A stretch of DNA of 35,030 bases from Rhodospirillaceae bacterium (GCA_013204045.1 JABMOQ010000160.1:1-35030), one strand, 5' to 3'; counted from the stretch's first letter, positions 18,086-27,116 are shown. Translations and numbers: made by a program. The notes: a model not told the origin generated them from the sequence alone.

Positions 18086-18544
18086 TCAGATAAACAGCAT
18101 TTGCCCGGTCGCCGACGCATCGTTGATGAACGTCACCGCGCCGCCGACCGTGATCGGCACGTCATCTCGTAAAGCAGCGCCCTGAAGATCAAGGGCATGC
18201 AGCCCCATTTCGCAGACCATGAACTTGACGCCCAGGGCCAGCGAGGAACGCAGCAGTTCTTCGAAATCGGCGACGGTACGGGACTTGAAATTATCATCGG
18301 CCTCACCGCCGTTGCCGCCGGGAATACCGCTGCCGCCGACCGGCATGGTACGCCATGCGGGCGCACCATCGGCGTTTGGTGCCAACAGGGCGCGGGCCGC
18401 CCCCATGGTGAAGAAGAGCGTCACCGGAACGTCTATGGCGGCGGATGCGTTGGCCAGAACCAGGGCGTAGTGGACCTTGTCGTAATCGCCGGAAAAAAGG
18501 ACGATTGAAAGTTTGTCGGGCCGGGTTGTTACGGTGTCGGACAT
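18086..18544 (-). CDS. DsrE/DsrF-like sulfur-transfer family protein
   Basis: A 152-residue protein with the DsrE/F fold: KLSIVLFSGDYDKVHYALVL, then NASAAIDVPVTLFFTMGAAR. The conserved Cys111 lies in KFMVCEMGLHAL, where persulfide-carrying cysteines sit in this family. A Gly-rich insert (GGSGIPGGNGGEADD) lies in the middle. The start at 18544 has an excellent SD GGAGGA in the minus-strand leader and lies inside moeB (16-bp overlap), so translation is coupled. Its role is probably sulfur handling with the upstream moeB and cysK genes. The partner is unknown. Confidence 0.78.
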   Translation of the reverse strand: MSDTVTTRPDKLSIVLFSGDYDKVHYALVLANASAAIDVPVTLFFTMGAARALLAPNADGAPAWRTMPVGGSGIPGGNGGEADDNFKSRTVADFEELLRSSLALGVKFMVCEMGLHALDLQGAALRDDVPITVGGAVTFINDASATGQMLFI

Positions 18545-19359
18545 GCTTCCTCCGGGGTTCCTTCGATGCGCAGTTTGGTGATTGTAGGATGATCGCCGCA
18601 CAGCGGACAACCGGGATCGGCCTTGACGGCAATTTTACGGAATGTGGCGCCGAGGCCATCGTAGATCAATAACGATCCGGCCATGCTGTCGCCGAGGCCA
18701 AGTAATTCCTTGATCACTTCCGTCGCCTGCAACGATCCCATGGTGCCGCACAATGCCCCCAGCACACCGGCCTCGGCGCAACTGGGAATCTGGCCCGGCG
18801 GCGGCGCTGCCGGAAACAGGCAGCGATAGCACGGCAACCGGTTACCGGCGGTATCCTTCTCGTGGGGCTTGAAGGTATAAAGCTGGCCGTCGAAGCGCAG
18901 GATCGCCGCCGACACCAGGGGCGTCTTGGTGAAATAGCAAGCGTCGTTGACCAGGAACCGGGTCGGGAAATTGTCAGAACCATCGGCAACAAGATCATAT
19001 TCGCCGATCAGGTCGAGGGCGTTGTCTTCGCCGATGCGGCCCCGGTGCATGATGAAATTAATATCCGGGTTGATGGCCGCAACGGTATCGCGGGCGCTTT
19101 CCACCTTGGCCCGGCCGACGGCGGCGGTTGTGTGGATGATCTGGCGCTGCAGGTTCGACAGGTCGACCGTGTCATCATCGATAACGCCGATGGTGCCGAC
19201 CCCGGCGGCGGCCAGATAAAGAATGACCGGCGAGCCCAGGCCCCCGGCCCCGACGACCAGCACTTTGGCGTTCAACAACCGGGTCTGTCCGGTGCCGCCG
19301 ATCTCGTTCAGCAAAATATGACGGGCATATCTCTGGATCTGGTCTTCACTGAAATCCAT
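18529..19359 (-). CDS. moeB: MoeB/ThiF/HesA E1-like adenylyltransferase
   Basis: This enzyme adenylates the C-terminal Gly-Gly of a ubiquitin-like sulfur carrier (MoaD, ThiS or similar). The 276 residues show the nucleotide-binding motif VLVVGAGGLGSPVILYLAAA, the D-x2-NLQRQ segment (TVDLSNLQRQIIHT), and zinc cysteine pairs CYRCLFP and CPLCG. GVLGALCGTMGSLQATEVIK is the conserved crossover region. The start MDFSEDQIQRYARHILLNEI is family-typical. There is no rhodanese domain. No sulfur-carrier gene lies in the window, so the partner cannot be identified; thiF or a cysteine-specific carrier activator are alternatives. It lies 19 bp after cysK and overlaps dsrE. Confidence 0.87.
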   Translation of the reverse strand: MDFSEDQIQRYARHILLNEIGGTGQTRLLNAKVLVVGAGGLGSPVILYLAAAGVGTIGVIDDDTVDLSNLQRQIIHTTAAVGRAKVESARDTVAAINPDINFIMHRGRIGEDNALDLIGEYDLVADGSDNFPTRFLVNDACYFTKTPLVSAAILRFDGQLYTFKPHEKDTAGNRLPCYRCLFPAAPPPGQIPSCAEAGVLGALCGTMGSLQATEVIKELLGLGDSMAGSLLIYDGLGATFRKIAVKADPGCPLCGDHPTITKLRIEGTPEEACPTP

Positions 19360-19378
19360 GGTGATTGCTTGCTGCCTC

Positions 19379-20350
19379 CTACTTGATGCCAAGGCCATCG
19401 AACAGCGCCGTCGACAGGTAGCGTTCGGCGAAAGACGGCAGGATAACGACAATTATTTTGCCCTTGTTGTCGGGGCGCGATCCTATCTCAAGGGCTGCGG
19501 CCAGCGCCGCCCCCGACGAGATACCGACCGGCAGGCCTTCCAGAAGGGCGACCTTGCGGGCCATGGCCATGGCCGCCTCGTTACCGATCATGATGACCTC
19601 GTCGATCATATCCGTATTCAGGGTTGCCGGCACAAAGCCGGCGCCGATGCCCTGTATTTTATGCGGTCCGGGCACACCGCCCGATAACACCGGGCTGTCT
19701 TCCGGCTCGACGGCGATCATCTTGAAACCCGGCTTGCGCTTCTTGATAACGTCGGCGATGCCGGTCAGTGTGCCGCCGGTGCCGACACCACTGATCACCA
19801 CATCCACCTTGCCGTCCGTATCGTTCCAGATTTCCTCTGCTGTGGTGCAGCGGTGGGCCTCCGGGTTGGCCGGGTTATCGAATTGCTGCAGCATGATGGC
19901 GTCGGGAATCTCGGCGACCAGCTCCTCGGCTTTGGCGATGGCGCCCATCATGCCCTTGGCGGCTTCGGTCAAAACAAGTTCCGCCCCCAGCAGGGCCAGC
20001 ATCTTGCGCCGCTCGACCGACATGCTATCGGGCATGGTCAGGATCAGCCTGTATCCTTTGGCCGCACAGACAAAGGCCAGCGCGATGCCGGTGTTGCCCG
20101 ACGTCGGCTCGATCAGTACGGCATTTTTGGCAATACGCCCGTCGGTTTCGGCGGCTTCGATCATGGCCAGCCCGATGCGGTCCTTGACCGAGGCCAGGGG
20201 GTTGAAGAATTCGCACTTGCCGATGATATCGGCCCCGCAGCCGGCGTCAGCGGCCAGACGCGCCAGACGGACCAGCGGCGTCGCGCCGACGGTTTCCGTC
20301 AGGTTTTCGTAAACACGCCCCCTGAAGGATACCGGATTGGTGTTGCCCAT
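19379..20350 (-). CDS. cysK: Cysteine synthase A (O-acetylserine sulfhydrylase)
   Basis: A PLP enzyme making cysteine from O-acetylserine and sulfide. The 323 residues include [13 protein letters not shown] with the PLP-binding Lys56, the substrate loop [12 protein letters not shown], the phosphate-binding [10 protein letters not shown], and a C-terminal [13 protein letters not shown]. The start at 20350 gives the family N-terminus ([20 protein letters not shown]). Longer in-frame options would overlap the Rrf2 gene. It lies 13 bp downstream of the Rrf2 regulator, an arrangement familiar from CymR-like and IscR-like control of cysteine genes. No defects. Confidence 0.95.
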   Translation of the reverse strand: MGNTNPVSFRGRVYENLTETVGATPLVRLARLAADAGCGADIIGKCEFFNPLASVKDRIGLAMIEAAETDGRIAKNAVLIEPTSGNTGIALAFVCAAKGYRLILTMPDSMSVERRKMLALLGAELVLTEAAKGMMGAIAKAEELVAEIPDAIMLQQFDNPANPEAHRCTTAEEIWNDTDGKVDVVISGVGTGGTLTGIADVIKKRKPGFKMIAVEPEDSPVLSGGVPGPHKIQGIGAGFVPATLNTDMIDEVIMIGNEAAMAMARKVALLEGLPVGISSGAALAAALEIGSRPDNKGKIIVVILPSFAERYLSTALFDGLGIK

Positions 20351-20363
20351 GATGCCTTGCCTT

Positions 20364-20819
20364 TTAGATGGAAAAATCCAGATTCTTGCGGCCTTCGCTC
20401 TCGATGCCGGTTTTCGCCGCCTGGTCGCACAGGTCATCGACGGTAATGGTGTCGAGCCGTTCCATAATGTCATTTTGAAGATCAACCCACATGGGCCTGA
20501 CCACCTTGATTCCCAGCTCGGAGCCGTTGGTATCGTGGATGGGGTCGTCACTGGTTTCCATTTCACGGACCACCCGCACGATATTGCCGATGGTGATGCG
20601 GCGGCGTTCACGGGCCAGCTGGTAGCCGCCGCGCGGACCGCGCACCCCGACCAGAATGTCCTCGCGGACCAACTGCTGCAGGGCTTGCTCCAGATAGCGC
20701 CGGGGGATTTCCTGGCGGCGCGTTATGTCGCGGCTCTGTACCGGCTCGGACGCGGCGTGATAGGCGATGTCGAGGACCGCTTCGATGGCATAAAGGGTTT
20801 TTTTGGAAAGCTTTAGCAT
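20364..20819 (-). CDS. Rrf2-family regulator, CymR-like
   Basis: A 151-residue winged-helix protein of the Rrf2 family. The HTH reads [20 protein letters not shown], then [20 protein letters not shown] and [20 protein letters not shown]. The three clustered cysteines that hold the IscR 2Fe-2S cluster are absent; the only cysteine is Cys131. It is thus more like CymR, which acts with CysK in firmicutes, than like IscR or NsrR. cysK directly follows. Its ATG overlaps the dut stop as ATGA, so it is coupled to dut and coaBC. A role in repressing cysteine genes is inferred. Confidence 0.85.
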   Translation of the reverse strand: MLKLSKKTLYAIEAVLDIAYHAASEPVQSRDITRRQEIPRRYLEQALQQLVREDILVGVRGPRGGYQLARERRRITIGNIVRVVREMETSDDPIHDTNGSELGIKVVRPMWVDLQNDIMERLDTITVDDLCDQAAKTGIESEGRKNLDFSI

Positions 20820-21286
20820 CAGCGAACTCCCTTCCCGGCCATACCGGTCGAGCCGAAGCCGCCTTCTCCGCGGGCGCTGTCGGGCAACGATTGGACGGCA
20901 TTGAAGTGGGCGCGGTTGACGGCTGCGATCACCATCTGGGCGATGCGCATGCCGCGTTCGATGGTGAACGCCCCATCGCCGTGATTTATCAATATGACGC
21001 CGACCTCGCCGCGGTAATCGGAATCGATGGTGCCGGGCGCGTTCAGAACCGTCACCCCGTGTTTGAGCGCCAATCCTGAGCGGGGCCGAATTTGTGCTTC
21101 GAATCCGGCGGGCAGGGCAATGGCAATACCGGTCGGCACCAAGAGCCTTGCGCCAGGCCTGAGCGTCAACGGGTTGCCGATGGCGGCCAGCAGATCAACC
21201 CCGGCGCTGCCCGGCGTTTCGTAAGCCGGCAGGTCGAGCCCGTCGGCGTGACTCAGCCGCTTGATATCAACGGACTGAACGGTCAT
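20819..21286 (-). CDS. dut: dUTP diphosphatase
   Basis: It hydrolyses dUTP to dUMP, keeping uracil out of DNA and supplying dTMP synthesis. The 155-residue trimeric-type enzyme shows [12 protein letters not shown] (motif I), [11 protein letters not shown] (II), [17 protein letters not shown] (III, with the catalytic Asp), and the C-terminal [10 protein letters not shown] (V). The ATG overlaps the coaBC stop and its own stop overlaps the Rrf2 start, both as ATGA. The coaBC-dut pair is a well-known bacterial gene order. Confidence 0.96.
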   Translation of the reverse strand: MTVQSVDIKRLSHADGLDLPAYETPGSAGVDLLAAIGNPLTLRPGARLLVPTGIAIALPAGFEAQIRPRSGLALKHGVTVLNAPGTIDSDYRGEVGVILINHGDGAFTIERGMRIAQMVIAAVNRAHFNAVQSLPDSARGEGGFGSTGMAGKGVR

Positions 21287-22494
21287 TGCAGGGTTCTTTC
21301 GGGGGCGCCCAGGTGATCGGCGATGCGCATGGCAAGGCGTTCGGCGACGGCCATCTTCGACATTTTCGGCCAGCTGTCGGTGCCGTCGGCGCTGATCAGG
21401 TGGACCGTGTTGTCATCGCCGCCAAAGGTGCCGGTAGCGGCCGATACGTCGTTGGCGACGATCCAGTCGCAGCCCTTGGCGTCGCGTTTTGCCGACCCGT
21501 ACGAAAGCACATTGTCGGTTTCGGCGGCGAAGCCGATGACCAGTCCGGGGCGTCGGTTGCCAGCGCCAGCCAGGGTGGCCAGGATGTCGGGGTTTTCGAC
21601 CAGCGTAAGGGTGGTGGCAGCGGCATCGTTCTTTTTCAGTTTTCCAGGCGCAATATCGGCGGCCCGCCAGTCGGAAACGGCGGCCGCGCAAACGGCGATG
21701 TCGGCAGGCAGGGCACTTTCACAGGCGGCCAGCATGGCGGCGGCGGTTTCCACATGAATAACATGGACGCCCGCCGGGTCGGGCTGGCGGGTCGGCCCGG
21801 AAACCAGCGTCGTCGTCGCCCCGAAACGGGCCAGGGCTTCGGCAATGGCATGGCCCTGTTTGCCGGACGAGCGGTTGGCGATGTAGCGGACCGGGTCGAT
21901 AGGCTCGAACGTCGGGCCGCTGGTGACCAGCGCCCGGCGGCCAAGCAGCCGGCCAGAGTTCTGAAAGTAGTTTTCTACCGTATCGGCAATATCGGCTGGC
22001 TCACTCATCCGGCCCATGCCGGTTTCGCCACACGCCATGTCGCCTTCCGCCGGGCCGATGACGTGGATGCCGCGGGCCTTAAGCGCCCGAATGTTGCTTT
22101 GTGTGGCGGCATGTTCCCACATGCGCACGTTCATGGCCGGGGCCACCATTACTGGCTTGTCGGTGGCCAGCAGCGCTGTCGTCGCCAGGTCCCCCGCGAT
22201 GCCGTGGGTCATCTTGGCCAGAATGTCGGCGGTCGCCGGCGCGACCAGAACCAGATCGGCACTGCGCGACAGTTCGATATGGCCCATAGCCGCTTCGTCG
22301 GTCAGGGAAAACAGATCGGTATAGACCTTGTCGCCGCTGAGGGCGGCAAGCGATAGCGGGGTGACAAATTCGGCGCCACCACGGGTCACAATGCAGCGCG
22401 TGGCGATGCCGCGCGCCGCCAACCGCCGGATCAGGTCCGGGCACTTAACGGCGGCAATGCCGCCGGAAACGATCAGCAGGACTCTATTTCCCAC
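21283..22494 (-). CDS. coaBC: Bifunctional CoaBC (phosphopantothenoylcysteine synthetase/decarboxylase)
   Basis: It makes 4'-phosphopantetheine from phosphopantothenate and cysteine in CoA synthesis. The 403 residues contain the flavin decarboxylase domain (CoaC): [20 protein letters not shown], the [16 protein letters not shown] motif and [11 protein letters not shown], the substrate-recognition clamp. The CoaB synthetase half begins near [20 protein letters not shown] with the nucleotide-binding RSSGKQG. The start is GTG at 22494 with a GGGG-type SD upstream. It leads the run coaBC-dut-rrf2-cysK-moeB-dsrE. Cysteine is its substrate, which fits the neighbours. Confidence 0.95.
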   Translation of the reverse strand: MGNRVLLIVSGGIAAVKCPDLIRRLAARGIATRCIVTRGGAEFVTPLSLAALSGDKVYTDLFSLTDEAAMGHIELSRSADLVLVAPATADILAKMTHGIAGDLATTALLATDKPVMVAPAMNVRMWEHAATQSNIRALKARGIHVIGPAEGDMACGETGMGRMSEPADIADTVENYFQNSGRLLGRRALVTSGPTFEPIDPVRYIANRSSGKQGHAIAEALARFGATTTLVSGPTRQPDPAGVHVIHVETAAAMLAACESALPADIAVCAAAVSDWRAADIAPGKLKKNDAAATTLTLVENPDILATLAGAGNRRPGLVIGFAAETDNVLSYGSAKRDAKGCDWIVANDVSAATGTFGGDDNTVHLISADGTDSWPKMSKMAVAERLAMRIADHLGAPERTLQ

Positions 22495-22515
22495 GATTAT
22501 TGGTTCCCCAGGGAT

Positions 22516-22543
22516 ATTTAACGTTAAATTCTTGTGGTTAACC
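22516..22543. promoter_or_regulatory. Palindromes in the coaBC promoter region
   Basis: A perfect 14-bp palindrome ATTTAACGTTAAAT (22516-22529) and GGTTAACC (22536-22543) lie upstream of the coaBC GTG. They may be regulator binding sites. No clear -35/-10 pair could be chosen for this promoter. Confidence 0.4.
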
Positions 22544-22564
22544 TAGTCGTCCATGTGTGGGCTG

Positions 22565-22637
22565 ACAAGGGGCTATTGCGTAATAACAAGGGGCTATTGC
22601 GTAATATCAAGGGGCTATTGCGTAATAACAAGGGGCT
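22565..22637. repeat. 21-bp direct tandem repeat, three full copies plus a partial fourth
   Basis: Copies lie at 22565-22585, 22586-22606 and 22607-22627, with ten bases of a fourth at 22628-22637. The unit runs acaaggggct then attgcgtaata, with one base change at the start of copy 3. A 21-bp period is two DNA helical turns, so copies would face the same side. Each unit holds ATTGCGTAAT, a near-palindrome. It lies between the ubiB stop and the coaBC promoter. It also encodes a shadow RGYCVIT repeat on the plus strand, which has no support as a gene. Confidence 0.92.
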
Positions 22638-22653
22638 CATTTAAGAGGGAAAA

Positions 22654-24186
22654 TCAGGAAAATAAGGCGAATAGTGCCGCGCCAAGGGCGGCGGCGGCGG
22701 CCAGAAGGGCCCAGTTGCCACCGCCCAACCCCTTCTGGCGCAGGGCCCGCACCGTCTCTGGATGCAGCCTGAGCCGTCCCTCGGCCAGCACGGCGGCGCC
22801 TTTTTCAAGGTTGTCGAACAGTTGCGGCAGGCGCCTGAGCATGGTCAGGGTGTCCGATACGGCCTCCAGGATGCGGGCCTCTGGCCCCAGGTGCTTGACC
22901 ACCCAATCTTCGATCAACGGCCGTGCCAGGAACCACATATTGGCCTCAGGCGCCAGTTTGCGCCCCGTTCCCTCGGCGGTCAGCATGGTCTTCTGCAACA
23001 ACAGAAGCTGCGGCTGGGATTCCATGTTGAAGGTCTTGGTGATGGCAAATAATTGACCGAGCAGCCTGGCGATGGAAATTTCGTTTTGTGGCAGATCGAG
23101 GATCGGCTCGGCGATGGAGCGGCAGGCCTGGGTGAAGGAATCAACGGACTCCCCCGCCGGAATCCATCCGGCCTCGAAATGAACCTCGGCGGCGCGGCGG
23201 AAATCACGGGTCAGGAAAGCCACCAGCAATTCGCCCAGATGACGGCGCGTTTTGACATCGAGCCGACCCATGATGCCGAAATCGACCGCCTTCAGGCTGC
23301 CGTCGGCGCAGACGAACATGTTGCCCGGGTGCATATCGGCGTGGAAGAAGCCGTCGCGAAAGACCTGGAAGAAAAAGGCGGTGACCGATTTCTCAAGTAT
23401 CTGCTTCGGGTCGTGCCCGGCAGCCCGCAGCGCCTCGATGTCGTCGATGGGGATACCGTGCACCCGCTCGGTGGTCAGCACTCTTTTCCCGGTCAGGGTC
23501 CAGTCGATGGCGGGAACGGAAAAATCCTTATCGCCCTCGAAATTTTCGGCCAGTTCGGCGGCGGCGGCGGCCTCGAACCGTAAATCCATTTCCATCTCGA
23601 CGGTGGCGGCCAGGGTGCGCATGGATTCAAGCGGCTTCAGGCGGCGATATTCAGGCTTCGCCGCCTCGACCAGGGAAGCCGCCCACATAAGCAAATCGAT
23701 GTCGCGGCGAAAAGCATCTTCGATGCCGGGGCGTAACACCTTGACCGCGACCTCAGCGCCATCGTGGGTAATGGCGAAGTGAACCTGAGCGATGGAGGCG
23801 GCGGCAACGGGGGTGTCGTCGAAGCGGGAAAACAGCTCGTCAATCGACTTGCCGAATTCATCGGCGATGATGGCGCGCGCCTGGGCGCCCGGAAAGGGGG
23901 GCAGTTGATCCTGCAATTCCGACAGGTCAGCAGAGAATTGTTCACCCAGCAGGTCGGACCGGGTTGACAGGGCCTGTCCCAATTTGATGAAGCTGGGGCC
24001 GGCCTGTTGCAGGGCGGCGGCCAGGCGCTGGCCGGGGCGTCCACTGGCGGATCGGGAAAAAAGCCGCGCCAGGAAAACCACAGGAGCGGCGATTTCAAGC
24101 CGTTCGAGCAGGAACAGCACATCATGGCGGGCCAGGATGCGGGCCAGCCCGAGCAACCGGGCGATATGTTTCAGGGATCGGCTCAT
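22654..24186 (-). CDS. ubiB: UbiB family (ABC1/ADCK-like) ubiquinone biosynthesis protein
   Basis: A membrane-associated atypical protein kinase-like protein that supports ubiquinone biosynthesis. The 510 residues carry the diagnostic KxGQ motif (PSFIKLGQALSTRSDLL), SIAQVHFA, VAVKVLRPGI with the ATP-contacting lysine, and the catalytic-loop region FHADMHPGNMFV and VDFGIMGRL. The C-terminus WALLAAAAALGAALFALFS is a predicted transmembrane segment. The ATG at 24186 lies 11 bp after the ubiE stop, so the two are an operon. The role in quinone synthesis is known for UbiB in other proteobacteria, although the chemistry is not settled. Confidence 0.94.
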   Translation of the reverse strand: MSRSLKHIARLLGLARILARHDVLFLLERLEIAAPVVFLARLFSRSASGRPGQRLAAALQQAGPSFIKLGQALSTRSDLLGEQFSADLSELQDQLPPFPGAQARAIIADEFGKSIDELFSRFDDTPVAAASIAQVHFAITHDGAEVAVKVLRPGIEDAFRRDIDLLMWAASLVEAAKPEYRRLKPLESMRTLAATVEMEMDLRFEAAAAAELAENFEGDKDFSVPAIDWTLTGKRVLTTERVHGIPIDDIEALRAAGHDPKQILEKSVTAFFFQVFRDGFFHADMHPGNMFVCADGSLKAVDFGIMGRLDVKTRRHLGELLVAFLTRDFRRAAEVHFEAGWIPAGESVDSFTQACRSIAEPILDLPQNEISIARLLGQLFAITKTFNMESQPQLLLLQKTMLTAEGTGRKLAPEANMWFLARPLIEDWVVKHLGPEARILEAVSDTLTMLRRLPQLFDNLEKGAAVLAEGRLRLHPETVRALRQKGLGGGNWALLAAAAALGAALFALFS

Positions 24187-24197
24187 GGGCGCTTCGC

Positions 24198-24992
24198 CTA
24201 TATACGCCAGGCAGAATGGATGGTGGCGATGCCGCCGGACAGGTTGCGGTAGCGCACCTGCTCCAGTCCGGCGTCGGCGATCATGGCGGCGAAGGTGTCC
24301 TGATCGGGAAAACGGCGGATACTTTCGGCCAGATAACGATAGGAGTCGGCATCCCCGGCGACCATCTGGCCCAGCACCGGCAGCACATTCAGGGAATAGG
24401 CATCGTAAAGGGCGCTCAACGGGGGCACGGTGACATGGCTGAATTCCAGGCATAAAAAATGCCCGCCGGGCTTGAGGACGCGGCAGGCCTCGGCCAGGGC
24501 ACGTTCAATGTGGGTGACATTGCGAATACAAAACGCCGTCGTATAGGCGTCAAACGAGGCATCTTGGACCGGCAGCTTTTCGGCATCGCCATTGATCCAG
24601 GTGATGTCCTTGCCGCGGCCACCGACCAGGCCGCGGTCGATGGCCCGGTCCTGTCCGACGGCCAGCATTTCGTCGTTGATATCGCAGACCGTGACACTGC
24701 CGCCGCCACCCTCCAGAAAACGAAACGCGATATCGCCGGTGCCGCCGCCCACATCGATCAATTTCATGTCGGGGGTCGGACGCAGCCAGTCAATCAGCGA
24801 TGATTTCCACAGCCGGTGAACGCCCAGGCTCATCAGGTCGTTCATCAGGTCGTAGCGTCCGGCGACGCTATTGAACACGCCCCTGACCAGACCCGCCTTT
24901 TCGTCTTCGGGTACGGAAGAATAGCCGAAGTGCGTGGTGGCGGCGTCTTTGGGCGCGGTATTTTGTTTCCGTGTTTGATGGGTCGGGCTCAT
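24198..24992 (-). CDS. ubiE: Ubiquinone/menaquinone C-methyltransferase UbiE
   Basis: A SAM-dependent C-methyltransferase in ubiquinone (and where present menaquinone) synthesis. The 264 residues include the UbiE signature FNSVAGRYDLMNDLMSLGVH, the SAM-binding motif LIDVGGGTGDIAFRFLEGGG, the NGDAEKLPVQDASFDAYTTA segment and GGIATIHSAWRI at the end. The short N-terminal extension before HFGYSSVP is low-conservation. It is followed 11 bp later by ubiB and diverges from fpg with a 45-bp gap. Confidence 0.95.
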   Translation of the reverse strand: MSPTHQTRKQNTAPKDAATTHFGYSSVPEDEKAGLVRGVFNSVAGRYDLMNDLMSLGVHRLWKSSLIDWLRPTPDMKLIDVGGGTGDIAFRFLEGGGGSVTVCDINDEMLAVGQDRAIDRGLVGGRGKDITWINGDAEKLPVQDASFDAYTTAFCIRNVTHIERALAEACRVLKPGGHFLCLEFSHVTVPPLSALYDAYSLNVLPVLGQMVAGDADSYRYLAESIRRFPDQDTFAAMIADAGLEQVRYRNLSGGIATIHSAWRI

Positions 24993-25037
24993 GGCTGCAC
25001 CATAGCCGAAGCAGGGGAATCACGCTAGCTTGCCCGT

Positions 25038-25877
25038 ATGCCCGAATTGCCCGAAGTCGAAACTGTCAGACGCGGCCTGGCCCCGGTCCTTGAAGGCCGG
25101 CGCATCGTCCGCGCCCGGGCGCTCCGCCCGGACCTGCGCTTTCCGTTGCCCGACGGCTTCGGCCAGATGTTGACCGGGCGCCGGGTGACCGGCGTTGGAA
25201 GGCGGGCCAAATATCTGCTTATTGGCCTCGATAACGATACCACCCTGATTGCCCATTTGGGCATGTCGGGCAGCTTTCGCATATATATGGACTCCGCCCC
25301 CCCGCTCGCCACCCATGACCATGTGGTGCTGGAAACCGACGGCGGCGCCGAGATCCGCTACAACGACCCCCGGCGTTTCGGCTTCATGGATATGATCCAT
25401 GGTGACGGCGCTGACCATCCGATGCTTAAAAAGCTGGGGCCGGAGCCGCTGGGCGGCGATTTCCATGCGGCCCGCCTGGCCGCCGCGCTGAAAGGCCGCA
25501 AGGCGCCGATCAAGGCGGCACTGCTGGATCAAAGCGTGGTCGCCGGGCTTGGCAATATTTATGTTTGCGAGGCCCTGTTCCGATCCGGAATTTCCCCGAA
25601 AAGAAAAGCCGCCACGGTGCAGGGGGGCCGCGCCCGGCGCCTGCATCAGGCGATCCGGGATGTTCTGGGGGAAGCCATTGCCGCCGGCGGCTCATCGATC
25701 AGCGACCATCGGCAGACCGATGGCGAGTTGGGCTATTTCCAGCACAGCTTTGCCGTATATGGCCGTGAAGGCGAAGCCTGTCCTGGTTGCGATTGTGACC
25801 CGGGCCGGACCGGTGGCGTCCGCCGTATTGTCCAGTCGGGGCGGTCGACTTTCTATTGTGCGAAACGGCAGCGCTAG
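25038..25877 (+). CDS. mutM: Formamidopyrimidine-DNA glycosylase (MutM/Fpg)
   Basis: It excises 8-oxoguanine and FaPy lesions and nicks the abasic strand. The 279-residue protein starts [16 protein letters not shown], with the catalytic Pro2 and Glu3. Lys58 (RRAKYLL) is the conserved DNA-phosphate contact, and [22 protein letters not shown] and [12 protein letters not shown] are family motifs. The C-terminal zinc finger is odd: Cys248, Cys251, Cys253 and Cys274 are present, but the usual fourth cysteine position (CxxC near 277) is Arg277. The extra Cys253 may replace it. The start is the family N-terminus. It diverges from ubiE and begins an ordered fpg-small protein-ech-rpsT-dnaA neighbourhood. 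Confidence 0.95.
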   Translation: MPELPEVETVRRGLAPVLEGRRIVRARALRPDLRFPLPDGFGQMLTGRRVTGVGRRAKYLLIGLDNDTTLIAHLGMSGSFRIYMDSAPPLATHDHVVLETDGGAEIRYNDPRRFGFMDMIHGDGADHPMLKKLGPEPLGGDFHAARLAAALKGRKAPIKAALLDQSVVAGLGNIYVCEALFRSGISPKRKAATVQGGRARRLHQAIRDVLGEAIAAGGSSISDHRQTDGELGYFQHSFAVYGREGEACPGCDCDPGRTGGVRRIVQSGRSTFYCAKRQR

Positions 25878-25880
25878 GTT

Positions 25881-26246
25881 ATGACAGGGGCCATGAAGAC
25901 ACTTTCCATGATCGCGGCGCTGATCGTGCTGTTGGCGGCCAGTCCGGCGGCGGCGGCGGAATTCCTGACCGCCATTGAAGATCTGCCATTGATGCCGGGT
26001 CTGTCCGAGGACGTGGACACCGCGATGACCTTCAATAGCCAGACCGGCCGTATCGTCGAGACCTTCGCAGCGGGACCTGTGGAGCGGGCGGCGGTGCTCA
26101 AATTCTATGCCGATACCCTGCCGCAACTCGGCTGGATGCAGATCGGGAATGGTGTTTTCGTGCGTGAAGGTGAAGTCCTGACGCTCGAATTTCCGGATGC
26201 TGAAGGACACTTAAGCGTGCGCTTCAGCCTGTCGCCGGGCAGTTGA
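25881..26246 (+). CDS. Small secreted hypothetical protein
   Basis: A 121-residue protein with a signal peptide (MKTLSMIAALIVLLAASPAA, then AAA) and a likely exported mature domain of about 95 residues: MPGLSEDVDTAMTFNSQTGR, then VETFAAGPVERAAVLKFYAD and TLPQLGWMQIGNGVFVREGE. It is a compact, mostly beta-looking domain with no recognised family. Two starts are possible, 25881 and 25893; the second lies closer to the basic start of the signal peptide. It lies 3 bp after fpg and 62 bp before the enoyl-CoA hydratase. Function unknown. Confidence 0.75.
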   Translation: MTGAMKTLSMIAALIVLLAASPAAAAEFLTAIEDLPLMPGLSEDVDTAMTFNSQTGRIVETFAAGPVERAAVLKFYADTLPQLGWMQIGNGVFVREGEVLTLEFPDAEGHLSVRFSLSPGS

Positions 26247-26308
26247 CGGAAGTTTCCCCGCCGCCGCTGACGGGACTATTTATTTGACCCTTTATTACGG
26301 AGAGCCCC

Positions 26309-27085
26309 ATGGCTTATGAAACCATCATCGTCGAAACCAAAGGACCTGTTGGCCTGATTACCCTTAACCGGCCAGATGCCCTGAACGCACTTAACGCGGT
26401 CCTGGTCGGCGAGGTCGGCGAGGCGCTTGCCGCCTTCGAGGCCAACACCGCCATTGGCGCCATGGTCATCACCGGGTCGGAAAAGGCGTTTGCCGCCGGT
26501 GCCGATATCAAGGAGATGAAGGACCGCGATTTCGCCGATGTTTTCACCGCCGATTTCATCACCGACAAGTGGGAAAGCATCACCCGTTGTCGCAAGCCGG
26601 TAATTGCGGCGGTCGCCGGATATGCGCTTGGCGGCGGGTGCGAAGTGGCGATGATGTGCGACTTCATCCTGGCCGCAGAGACCGCAAAATTCGGGCAGCC
26701 GGAAATCACCATCGGCACCATCCCCGGTGCCGGCGGCAGCCAGCGCCTGACCCGACTGGTCGGCAAATCGAAGGCCATGGAGATGTGCCTGACGGGACGA
26801 TTGATGGACGCCGAAGAGGCCGAGCGCGCCGGGCTGGTCAGCCGCATCGTGCCGGCGGCCGAGCTTGTGGACGAAGCCATCCGGACGGCGCAAGTCATCG
26901 CCGGGATGTCGCGCCCCATGACCTTCATGGCCAAGGAATGCGTCAATCGGGCTTACGAGACGACGCTCGCCGAGGGCATTCGCTTCGAACGCCGGCTGTT
27001 TCACGCCACCTTTGCCACGGAAGACCAGAAAGAAGGCATGGCGGCCTTCACCGAGAAGCGCAAGCCCCAGTTCAAAAACCGCTAG
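26309..27085 (+). CDS. Enoyl-CoA hydratase
   Basis: A crotonase-family enzyme that hydrates trans-2-enoyl-CoA in fatty-acid beta-oxidation. The 258 residues include [11 protein letters not shown], the oxyanion-hole GADIKEM region, and the catalytic glutamates Glu112 ([11 protein letters not shown]) and Glu132 ([15 protein letters not shown]), spaced 20 residues as in the rat enzyme. The C-terminal [20 protein letters not shown] is typical. An SD GGAGA-like site lies 8 nt before the ATG. The exact acyl-CoA substrate is not readable from sequence. It precedes rpsT. Confidence 0.92.
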   Translation: MAYETIIVETKGPVGLITLNRPDALNALNAVLVGEVGEALAAFEANTAIGAMVITGSEKAFAAGADIKEMKDRDFADVFTADFITDKWESITRCRKPVIAAVAGYALGGGCEVAMMCDFILAAETAKFGQPEITIGTIPGAGGSQRLTRLVGKSKAMEMCLTGRLMDAEEAERAGLVSRIVPAAELVDEAIRTAQVIAGMSRPMTFMAKECVNRAYETTLAEGIRFERRLFHATFATEDQKEGMAAFTEKRKPQFKNR

Positions 27086-27116
27086 CATGCACCCCTTGGG
27101 GGGCCGGATTCCGGGC

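Noticed and set aside
22553-23056. Plus-strand ORF with RGYCVIT repeats
   Set aside because: The repeats are the translated 21-bp tandem DNA repeat and the rest runs antisense to ubiB; no SD or family support.
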